From the NCBI RefSeq assembly GCF_014243395.1, contig NZ_JACLCP010000001.1, forward strand, positions 868,001-932,000: a stretch of 64,000 nt of DNA. Reading direction: 5' to 3'. The position numbers were made by a program, and so were the translations under genes. The notes under the pieces are model-generated. The model was not told the origin of the DNA. It ran no database searches and saw nothing but the letters and a program-made list of their open reading frames with translations. The DNA comes from Winogradskyella flava (GTDB lineage: Bacteria > Bacteroidota > Bacteroidia > Flavobacteriales > Flavobacteriaceae). Positions within the stretch are counted from its first letter, which is position 1. Each line of letters opens with the position of its first letter. Positions 56,978 through 64,000 of the stretch are shown here, piece by piece.

Positions 56978-57739
56978 TTATAAGTCAAGTTCCAATAAAA
57001 TTGGACAATGGTCACTATGGACAGCTTCAGTGAGTATAACGCTGTGTTTTATTTTTTCTTGTAAAGGTTCGCTCACCATGGCATAATCTAATCGCCAACC
57101 CTTATTATTAGCTCTTGCGTTGGCGCGATAACTCCACCATGAGAATTCTTGTTTTTCGGGATGTAAGTGTCTGTAACTATCAATAAAGCCACTGTCTATG
57201 AAATTACCCAGCCACTCGCGTTCTTCGGGTAAAAATCCTGAAACGCCTTTCATTTTTGGATTATGGATATCAATCGCTTCATGACAAATATTATAGTCAC
57301 CACATACAACAAGATTAGGCTTTTCTTTTTGCAGATTATTTAGATAGTCATGGATTAAATCCATGTATTCAAATTTATGGGCTAATCTCGCATCATTAGT
57401 TCCAGATGGCAGATACATACTCATTACTGAAACATTATCGTAATCTACCCTTAAATTTCTCCCTTCAAAATCCATGGAAGCTATACTGGTACCAAACTCT
57501 ATATGATTCGGTTTGGTTTTACACAAGATGGCAACACCACTATAGCCTTTTTTCTGTGCGCTAAACCAATAATTGTAGTCGTAACCTGCTTCGGTGAACA
57601 AATCTAAATCTAATTGCTCTTCCATAGCTTTGATTTCCTGTAAACAAATCACATCTGGATTTGTCGCTTTTAACCAGTCAATAAAGCCTTTATTTATGGC
57701 AGCACGTATGCCATTGACGTTGTAAGATGCTATTTTCAT
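56978..57739 (-). CDS. xth: Exodeoxyribonuclease III
   Basis: 253 residues. AP endonuclease/3'-5' exonuclease of the EEP fold for base excision repair. Key blocks: IASYNVNGIRAAI, CLQEIKAMEE (metal-binding Glu), GDYNICHEAIDIHNPK, LDYAMVSE and the terminal SDHCPILLEL with the catalytic His. The length is normal for the family. Confidence 0.95.
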   Translation of the reverse strand: MKIASYNVNGIRAAINKGFIDWLKATNPDVICLQEIKAMEEQLDLDLFTEAGYDYNYWFSAQKKGYSGVAILCKTKPNHIEFGTSIASMDFEGRNLRVDYDNVSVMSMYLPSGTNDARLAHKFEYMDLIHDYLNNLQKEKPNLVVCGDYNICHEAIDIHNPKMKGVSGFLPEEREWLGNFIDSGFIDSYRHLHPEKQEFSWWSYRANARANNKGWRLDYAMVSEPLQEKIKHSVILTEAVHSDHCPILLELDL

Positions 57740-57874
57740 TATGCGAATTTATAGTGTTGTTTTTGGTCATTGTCTATTATCGCTCTAAATTAAATAATAC
57801 CCTACTTTTACACTATTATTTTGAGGCTATTTTAACAATAAAATAATCTAGCTTTTAAATAGTTATTATTCTAC

Positions 57875-60800
57875 ATGCAACGAGCGTTACTTTTATTATT
57901 AATTCTATGTTCTTTTTTGGGTTTTACTCAAGAAACCACTAGTAATTATAAGGTAAAGCGTATTGCTGTAAAAGATTCTATTCAAATAGATTCTGTTAGC
58001 ATTAATCCATCAAAATTTGTGGTAAAGACTAAGGATGGAGAGGTATTGGATTCAACTTTGTACACAGTCGATTATGCAAAATCTATTTTAGTATTTAATA
58101 AGACGACTGATTTAGACACCATTCATGTAGAGTATTTGCGCTATCCTCAATTTTTAACCAAAGTATATAAGCAATTGGATGACAATGTCATCGTAGATAG
58201 GTCTAGTTCAAGAGCTTTATATAAGCTCGAAAACACTAATAAAAAAAGCACATTCACACCTTTCGATGGCTTAACCACGTCTGGTAGTATCTCAAGAGGT
58301 GTTACCATTGGTAATAATCAAAACTCCGTTTTAAATAGTGAGCTCGATTTGCAGATTTCGGGAAAGTTGAGCGATAAAGTGTCTTTGAGAGCATCCATAC
58401 AAGATGCTAATATCCCATTGCAAGAAAGTGGTTATTCCCAGCGTCTTGATGAATTCGACCAAGTGTTTATAGAATTGTTTAGCGATAATTGGAATATACG
58501 CGCAGGAGACATTGACTTAGTGAACACCAACAGCTATTTTGCCAACTTTTCTAAACGTGTGCAAGGTTTATTTGTCAATGCTAATATAAGTGAAAAGACT
58601 TCAGTATTCGCTTCTGGAGCATTGGTTAGAGGCCAGTTTACAACAACGCAATTTACAGCACAAGAAGGTAACCAAGGGCCTTATAAATTGCGTGGCCCAA
58701 ATAACGAATTGTTTGTGCTTATTGTTTCAGGTAGTGAAACGGTCTATGTTAATGGTGTGCCATTAGCGCGTGGTGAAAATAGAGATTACATCATTGATTA
58801 TAATGCTGGAGAAATTATTTTTAACTCTACCTATCCGATTACTTCCGAAATGCGAATAACGGTCGATTATCAGTTTAGTGAACGTAATTATTCAAGATTC
58901 ACTGCTTTCGGAGGAGGGTCGTATCGGTCTGAAAAATTAAATCTAAATGTTTCTGTGTATTCTGAGAGTGATGCTAAGAATCAACCCTTGCAGCAAAACT
59001 TATCTACAGAACAAACCCAAATTCTAGCTGATGCTGGAGATGATATGAGTTTAATGGTAGCGCCATCTGCAACTTCGGAATCCTTTTCTGAAACGCGAAT
59101 TTTATATAGAAAAGACATTGCTAATGGTGAAGAGATTTTTGTGTTTTCCCAAAATCCGGAGGATGAATTGTTCAGCGTGCGCTTCACGTTAGTTGGTGCT
59201 AACCAAGGCAATTATATTTTGAGTAACGACAACGCTGTTTCCAATATTTTCGAATATGTCGCACCAATTGCAGGTGTAGCTCAAGGTAATTACGAGCCAA
59301 TTACACAATTGGTTGCTCCTGAGCGTTTACAAATTGCTGTTCTGAATGGTACATATAAACCCACAGAAAAGACAGATGTATTTTTTGAACTGGCAGGAAG
59401 TAAAAATGATCTTAATTTATTTTCTAGTTTAGATGATGGCAACAATGATGGTTTTGCTGGAAAGTTGACACTAAAACAAAAGCTCATACAAACAGATAGC
59501 CTTTGGAATTTATCTGCTTTAGTAGATGCTGATTATATTAATGAAAACTTCAGGACAATTCAACGTTTGTATAGAGCTGAGTTTAATCGCGACTGGAATT
59601 TAGATAACTCTGAGAATAACTCGAGCTACCTCAACTTTGGTAATCAATTATTGTTGACCTCGGGATTGCAATTATCTCATTCTAAAAAAGGCACAGCCCA
59701 ATACAATTTTGAACATTTGAGTTATGCCGATAATTTCAATGGGAATAGACATAATCTTACTGCCAATTTAAGATTAGGGAATTTCAGGGTGTTTACAAAT
59801 TCTAGTTTTTTAAATAATGAAAGTACAATCAATCGCTCTACATTTTTAAGATCATTCAATCGTGCGGTTTATGGCAAGGATAAAAAATGGGTGGGCGCCA
59901 AATTTGCTACGGAAGATAATGAGCAAGTGGTTATAGCAACGGATTCCTTAACACCCTTAAGTCAAAAATTTAGAGCCTATGAAGCTTTTGCTGGTATTGG
60001 AGACAGTACGAAAGTTTTTATTGAGGTGGGTTATATCAAACGCTTTAATGATAGTTTACGTAATAATACAGTAGAGCGCGTCAACAGCTCAAACACTTAT
60101 TATTTAAAATCAAGGTTGATTCAGAATAAAAACACCAATCTACAGTTATTTGTTAACTATAGGGATTTAAAATCTGAAGATGAAAACTTTGAGGATGAGC
60201 AGAGTTTGAATAGTCGATTAAATTTCAATCAGAAATTGTTTAATAACCTTATTTTATGGAATACTAGCTTTGAAACGAATTCTGGAACCTTACCACAGCA
60301 AGATTTCACTTATGTCGAGGTTGAAGCAGGACAAGGTGCTTATACTTGGATTGATTATAACGAGAACGGTATTCAAGAATTAAATGAATTCGAGGTGGCT
60401 CAATTTGCCGATCAGGGCAGCTATATTAGAGTCTTATTACCAAATCAAGTTTTTGTGAGGACACATCAAAACAGGTTAAGCCAGACCTTGACAATCAATC
60501 CAATTCAATGGAGCAAATCAGAACATAAGACCAAAAAGTTCTTTTCGCATTTTTATAATCAAACCTCGTTTTTAATTGATAGGAAAGTACGACGAGATGG
60601 TAATAATTTTAATCTAAATCCTTTTAAGGAAGATGAAGACAATCAACTGGCACTAAATAATAGTATTCGGAATGTATTATTTTATAATAGAGGTAAACAA
60701 CGTTATACCACATCATATACCTTTTTAACCAATACCAGTCGTAATCTATTATCCATAGGTTTCCAGGAAAATAAGTTGACCAGTCATCAATTAAATTTCA

Positions 60801-61297
60801 ACCATAAATTTGGAACAAATTGGCTGGTGAATGCATTGGCTAGTTTTGGCACTGACGAAAGCATTAGTGAAAACTTTGCCAACCGAAATTTTGATATTGA
60901 AGAAGAACGCTTTCAGCCTAAACTATCCTATTTGTTTAGTGAAAATGCACAGTTTGATATCTTCTATCAGTACACCTCAAAGGAAAATACCATTGGAAGT
61001 TTGGAATCCTTGGCTCAAAATAACTATGGTCTGTCTTTTACATATAACAATGCCCAAAAGATTGCACTGACGGGAGAGTTCAACTTCTTTCAAAATGAAT
61101 TTGAGGGTAACGCCAATACTCCAGTGGCTTATCAAATGATGGAGGGTTTACAACCAGGAAAAAACTTTACGTGGAGTCTGTTGGCTCAAAAAAAATTAAC
61201 AAAATTTCTTGATTTAAATCTGAATTATTTTGGACGAAAAACAGAAACGTCAAAGGTTATCCATACAGGCACAATTCAACTAAAGGCGTATTTTTAA
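57875..61297 (+). CDS. Very large outer-membrane beta-barrel protein, uncharacterised
   Basis: 1140 residues with a signal peptide (about 1-18, LLLLLILCSFLGFTQ). The N-terminal 350 residues carry beta-sandwich modules with DYNAGEIIFNSTYPITSEMRITVDYQFSE (about 308-336), a pattern also seen in SprA-like gliding and secretion proteins. The rest is a long series of amphipathic strands, ending in a barrel with terminal strand HTGTIQLKAYF and an aromatic last residue. It could be a surface translocon or adhesin platform. It is shorter than SprA. Monocistronic; function unknown. Confidence 0.65.
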   Translation: MQRALLLLLILCSFLGFTQETTSNYKVKRIAVKDSIQIDSVSINPSKFVVKTKDGEVLDSTLYTVDYAKSILVFNKTTDLDTIHVEYLRYPQFLTKVYKQLDDNVIVDRSSSRALYKLENTNKKSTFTPFDGLTTSGSISRGVTIGNNQNSVLNSELDLQISGKLSDKVSLRASIQDANIPLQESGYSQRLDEFDQVFIELFSDNWNIRAGDIDLVNTNSYFANFSKRVQGLFVNANISEKTSVFASGALVRGQFTTTQFTAQEGNQGPYKLRGPNNELFVLIVSGSETVYVNGVPLARGENRDYIIDYNAGEIIFNSTYPITSEMRITVDYQFSERNYSRFTAFGGGSYRSEKLNLNVSVYSESDAKNQPLQQNLSTEQTQILADAGDDMSLMVAPSATSESFSETRILYRKDIANGEEIFVFSQNPEDELFSVRFTLVGANQGNYILSNDNAVSNIFEYVAPIAGVAQGNYEPITQLVAPERLQIAVLNGTYKPTEKTDVFFELAGSKNDLNLFSSLDDGNNDGFAGKLTLKQKLIQTDSLWNLSALVDADYINENFRTIQRLYRAEFNRDWNLDNSENNSSYLNFGNQLLLTSGLQLSHSKKGTAQYNFEHLSYADNFNGNRHNLTANLRLGNFRVFTNSSFLNNESTINRSTFLRSFNRAVYGKDKKWVGAKFATEDNEQVVIATDSLTPLSQKFRAYEAFAGIGDSTKVFIEVGYIKRFNDSLRNNTVERVNSSNTYYLKSRLIQNKNTNLQLFVNYRDLKSEDENFEDEQSLNSRLNFNQKLFNNLILWNTSFETNSGTLPQQDFTYVEVEAGQGAYTWIDYNENGIQELNEFEVAQFADQGSYIRVLLPNQVFVRTHQNRLSQTLTINPIQWSKSEHKTKKFFSHFYNQTSFLIDRKVRRDGNNFNLNPFKEDEDNQLALNNSIRNVLFYNRGKQRYTTSYTFLTNTSRNLLSIGFQENKLTSHQLNFNHKFGTNWLVNALASFGTDESISENFANRNFDIEEERFQPKLSYLFSENAQFDIFYQYTSKENTIGSLESLAQNNYGLSFTYNNAQKIALTGEFNFFQNEFEGNANTPVAYQMMEGLQPGKNFTWSLLAQKKLTKFLDLNLNYFGRKTETSKVIHTGTIQLKAYF

Positions 61298-61350
61298 AAT
61301 AGAGAGAATTCCCACGCAACCTTTTTAAATATTCTACATCTATTGGTACA

Positions 61351-61372
61351 ATTGTTGTTGCCTAACAACAAT
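61351..61372. other. Perfect hairpin upstream of the 61397 gene
   Basis: ATTGTTGTT-GCCT-AACAACAAT, 9-bp stem, with no T tract. It lies 24 bp before the ATG, so it would be in the 5' UTR, or act as a weak terminator for the giant outer-membrane gene. Confidence 0.4.
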
Positions 61373-61396
61373 CTTAATCAATTAAACAATCAATAA

Positions 61397-61924
61397 ATGA
61401 AAAAGTTGCTTTTAGTACTAATCGTGTGTTGCAGCGTATTGTCTGCAAATTCGCAAGAACAAAATGACAATCCTTATGCAAAGAACAATGAAATAAAAGC
61501 CAATGGCTTATATCTCGTCATTGGGCTTTTTGACTTTTCGTATGAACGCCTTTTAAATGAGGAATCTGCCGTAGGTATTAATGCTGTTTTACCCTATGAT
61601 GAAGACATAAAAGACGATTTACAATATTATATTTCCCCTTATTACAGATTTTACTTTGGAAACAAATATGCGGCTGGGTTTTTTATTGAGGGCTTTGGTA
61701 TGTTGAATGCTTCTGATCGCGAATTCGATTTTTTTATTGAAGACAATGATAGGGAATATGTCACTGATTTTGCTTTAGGAATTGGATTAGGTGGCAAATG
61801 GGTTACAAAAGGTGGTTTTATAGGAGAATTGAACTTTGGAGTTGGTAGAAATCTATTTAAATCGAACGAAACAGATTTAGACTTTGTAAGTAAGTTTAAT
61901 ATTGGTGTTGGTTATAGATTTTGA
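61397..61924 (+). CDS. Small outer-membrane beta-barrel protein (DUF3575-like)
   Basis: 175 residues. The signal peptide covers about 1-19 (LLLVLIVCCSVLSANSQ). The body has about eight amphipathic strands and a C-terminal phenylalanine (FNIGVGYRF), the hallmark for outer-membrane insertion. ANGLYLVIGLFDFSYERLLNEESAVGI resembles DUF3575-like barrels. The strong terminator at 61941 closes the gene. Function unknown. Confidence 0.75.
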   Translation: MKKLLLVLIVCCSVLSANSQEQNDNPYAKNNEIKANGLYLVIGLFDFSYERLLNEESAVGINAVLPYDEDIKDDLQYYISPYYRFYFGNKYAAGFFIEGFGMLNASDREFDFFIEDNDREYVTDFALGIGLGGKWVTKGGFIGELNFGVGRNLFKSNETDLDFVSKFNIGVGYRF

Positions 61925-61940
61925 AAATACCTATATGAAA

Positions 61941-61979
61941 GAAAAGCCCAAACTAAAACTAGTTTGGGCTTTTCTTTTT
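61941..61979. terminator. Strong bidirectional terminator
   Basis: A perfect 14-bp stem (61941-61954 with 61961-61974) and TTTTT tail. It separates the barrel gene from convergent glyS. Confidence 0.9.
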
Positions 61980-61996
61980 ATCTGTATTCAAGTTTA

Positions 61997-63541
61997 TCAC
62001 TTCATCAGCATCAACCATTCCTTGACATCGACTTCCTTTTTAATGATGTCTCGCAATGCCTCAATCCTAACACGCTTCTGCTCCATAGTGTCTCTATGCC
62101 GAATGGTTACTGTATTGTTTTCAATACTCTCACCATCAACCGTAATACAAAACGGTGTTCCAGCAGCGTCTTGTCGTCTATAGCGTCTTCCTACGGCATC
62201 CTTTTCATCATAAACTACATTAAAATCCCATTTAAGGTCATCTACAATAGTCTTCGCCATAGTTGTTAAAGCTTCATCTTTTCTGACCAGTGGTAAAATA
62301 GCAGCCTTTGTGGGTGCTAAAACGGCAGGAAGTTTTAATACGGTTCTTTCGCTACCATCTTCTAAAGTTTCGTCTTGTAAACTATTAGAGAAAACCGCTA
62401 AAAACATACGGTCTAGACCAATTGAAGTTTCTAATACATATGGTGTATAACTTTCATTATCTTCATGATCAAAGTATTGCAACTTCTTGCCTGAGTACTC
62501 TTCGTGTTGTTTTAAATCGAAATCTGTTCTGGAATGAATTCCCTCCAATTCCTTGAATCCGAATGGAAAGTTGAACTCTATATCTGTCGCGGCATCGGCG
62601 TAGTGAGCTAACTTTTCATGATCGTGAAAACGATAGTTCTCATCGCCTAGACCAAGGGATTTATGCCACTTTAAACGCGTGTCTTTCCAATAATCAAACC
62701 ACTCTTTTTGAGTGCCTGGTTTTATGAAGAATTGCATTTCCATTTGTTCAAACTCACGCATTCTAAAAATGAATTGTCTTGCGACGATTTCATTTCTAAA
62801 TGCTTTTCCTGTTTGAGCAATACCAAAAGGAATCTTCATGCGTCCAGTTTTCTGGACGTTGAGGAAATTTACAAAAATACCTTGTGCAGTTTCAGGTCTT
62901 AAGTATAAATCCATTGCAGTGTCCGCAGATGCACCTAGCTTAGTGCCAAACATCAAATTGAACTGTTTTACGTCTGTCCAATTACGACTTCCTGTCATTG
63001 GATCAGCGATCTCAAGTTCTTCAATCAACGCTTTAACATCAGCCAAATCTTCTTTTTCTAAAGATTGTCCTAAACGTTTAAGAATGGTGTCTATTTTTTC
63101 CTGGTAACCAAGAACTCTTCCATTTGTAGAAACAAATTCTTCTTTATTAAAAGCATCTCCAAAACGCTTTTCAGCCTTTTTAACTTCTTTGTTGATTTTG
63201 GCTTCTATCTTGGCGCAGTAATCCTCCACAAGAACATCTGCTCTGTAGCGCTTTTTAGAGTCTTTATTGTCAATTAATGGATCGTTAAAAGCATCTATGT
63301 GACCAGAAGCTTTCCATGTTGTTGGGTGCATAAATATGGCAGCATCAATACCTACAATGTTATCATGCATTTGTACCATGGCTTTCCACCAGTAGTCACG
63401 GATATTTTTCTTTAATTCAGCACCATTTTGTGCATAGTCATACACTGCACTTAATCCATCGTAGATTTCACTACTCTGAAACACGTAACCATACTCCTTT
63501 GCGTGAGAGATTACTTTTTTGAATTTGTCCTCGTTTGCCAT
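61997..63541 (-). CDS. glyS: Glycine--tRNA ligase, single-chain class II type
   Basis: 514 residues. Charges tRNA-Gly with glycine. The single-chain alpha2 type found in Bacteroidota, archaea and eukaryotes is shown by the N-terminal SSEIYDGLSAVYDYAQNGAELKKNIRDYWW and motif 2 region AQTGKAFRNEIVARQFIFRMREFEQMEMQFF. Motif 3 is IGLDRMFLAV, followed by an anticodon-binding domain (LPAVLAPTKAAILPLV ... RYRRQDAAGTPFCITVDGE). The start at 63541 gives MANEDKFKKVISHAKEYGYVF, the normal beginning. Confidence 0.97.
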   Translation of the reverse strand: MANEDKFKKVISHAKEYGYVFQSSEIYDGLSAVYDYAQNGAELKKNIRDYWWKAMVQMHDNIVGIDAAIFMHPTTWKASGHIDAFNDPLIDNKDSKKRYRADVLVEDYCAKIEAKINKEVKKAEKRFGDAFNKEEFVSTNGRVLGYQEKIDTILKRLGQSLEKEDLADVKALIEELEIADPMTGSRNWTDVKQFNLMFGTKLGASADTAMDLYLRPETAQGIFVNFLNVQKTGRMKIPFGIAQTGKAFRNEIVARQFIFRMREFEQMEMQFFIKPGTQKEWFDYWKDTRLKWHKSLGLGDENYRFHDHEKLAHYADAATDIEFNFPFGFKELEGIHSRTDFDLKQHEEYSGKKLQYFDHEDNESYTPYVLETSIGLDRMFLAVFSNSLQDETLEDGSERTVLKLPAVLAPTKAAILPLVRKDEALTTMAKTIVDDLKWDFNVVYDEKDAVGRRYRRQDAAGTPFCITVDGESIENNTVTIRHRDTMEQKRVRIEALRDIIKKEVDVKEWLMLMK

Positions 63542-63552
63542 GCTGCAAAAAT

Positions 63553-63585
63553 AAAAAACCGCTCTAATTAACAGAGCGGTTTTTT
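63553..63585 (-). terminator. Terminator of the partial gene upstream of glyS
   Basis: A 13-bp stem (63553-63565 with 63573-63585) and 7-nt loop. On the minus strand it is followed by T-rich sequence (TATTTTTGC). It ends transcription of the gene at 63605 before glyS. Confidence 0.85.
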
Positions 63586-63604
63586 AAAAATTTATAGTTA
63601 GTTA

Positions 63605-64000
63605 TTATTTGAGTTTTATACTCGTGCCGCCGAGCTTTCTATCTTTATGAAATACATTGATAAAATAAAAGCCCTTGGAGAACGGTTGATCTTGGTCGTC
63701 AGCGACAATCGCTGTGCATATTTCCAAATTTTTATTATCGAAATTGAAATTTTCCTTTTTACTATAGATTAAGGATGCGTTACCAAAAGTAACCTCTCCT
63801 TTGTCTGCGACGACATTGCCTTGTGGACTCACAATCTGAATATAGATATCTTTTTTACCTTTAATGGTCAAAGGGTTTTCAGTAAGTTTTATACAAACAT
63901 CGATGGCATTGGCACGTCTAGCTTTTTCTGTAAAACGTTTCTTACCCAATTTTAATTTATAGGATTTTGCTTCTACGCTGTTAACCTTTAATAAGGCTGC
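63605..64000 (-). CDS. Uncharacterised protein, C-terminal part (cut by window end)
   Basis: The frame stays open from the window end to the stop at 63605, so 131 C-terminal residues are visible. The TTG at 63949 is not a real start: sense codons (VNSVEAKSYKLKLGKKRF) continue through it to base 64000. The visible part is beta-rich, with a likely Ig- or C2-like strand pattern (IDVCIKLTENPLTIKGKKDIYIQIVSPQGNVV ... KGFYFINVFHKDRKLGGTSIKLK). I do not recognise the family. Confidence 0.7.
   Translation of the reverse strand, partial: AALLKVNSVEAKSYKLKLGKKRFTEKARRANAIDVCIKLTENPLTIKGKKDIYIQIVSPQGNVVADKGEVTFGNASLIYSKKENFNFDNKNLEICTAIVADDQDQPFSKGFYFINVFHKDRKLGGTSIKLK

Noticed and set aside
63605-63949. 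Treating the last gene as complete from TTG 63949
   Set aside because: The frame continues without a stop to base 64000, so the gene is truncated by the window.

Overview
The window comes from an AT-rich chromosome of a marine-type member of the Flavobacteriaceae (Bacteroidota). Evidence: promoters of the TAnnTTTG type in place of a -10 TATAAT box, almost no Shine-Dalgarno sites, C-terminal type IX secretion (T9SS) sorting domains on the secreted proteins at 26005 and 51355, DUF4230, DUF4260, DUF4407 and BlaI/M56 gene pairs, and a eukaryote-like single-chain glycyl-tRNA synthetase. No rRNA, insertion sequence, integrase or CRISPR array was seen. CDS coordinates include the stop codon.

Layout. 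1-5.3 kb: end of a DUF58 gene, tRNA-Asp, a MORN-like secreted protein, a tiny secreted peptide with a long structured leader, and a TPR histidine kinase with its NarL-type regulator. 5.3-10.5 kb: a DUF456 membrane protein and a BlaI/M56 peptidase operon with TonB-like C-terminal domains. 10.5-19 kb: housekeeping genes (Bax inhibitor-like protein, a GT2/flippase pair, ruvC, hemW, a cyclase-family protein and small membrane proteins). 19-47 kb: the distinctive region, described below. 47-64 kb: DUF4407, a second BlaI/M56 locus, M28 and M20 peptidases, tRNA-Leu, an aldo/keto reductase, an OmpA lipoprotein, exonuclease III, a giant outer-membrane protein, glyS and a gene cut by the window end.

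The most notable system is at 19-47 kb. A tightly coupled operon (19646-25839) encodes a CheY-like receiver, an H-NOX haem/NO sensor, a PAS histidine kinase, a FIST-domain (NosP-like) protein, a second histidine kinase, an Hpt-like protein and a LytTR DNA-binding response regulator. Around it are genes for making and exporting an extracellular polysaccharide: a TPR/beta-barrel outer-membrane protein, a flippase, a GT4, a GH-like hydrolase, an Ig-like protein, a PTPS-related multi-spanning membrane protein, a receiver-GT2 fusion, a degenerate GT and ManA. There are also two STAS proteins and a T9SS adhesin-like protein.

Reading the intergenic regions by eye, I found one shared cis-element upstream of these transcription units: direct repeats close to ACCATTCRTCKACACTTA, spaced 20-22 (mostly 21) bp, with the last core (TCGA/TCTA) ending 30-31 bp before a TAnnTTTG-like -7 box. 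Eight loci (nine promoters) show it, including the promoter of the sensor operon and an outlying small secreted peptide at 2014. The spacing and sequence resemble LytTR-family binding sites. The inference is a nitric-oxide-responsive phosphorelay whose LytTR regulator controls an exopolysaccharide/biofilm regulon. A separate three-gene cassette (NMP-kinase-like ATPase, PIN-GNAT-PUA-like nuclease, ASCH protein; 28741-31154) sits within this region and looks like a later insertion, possibly for defence.
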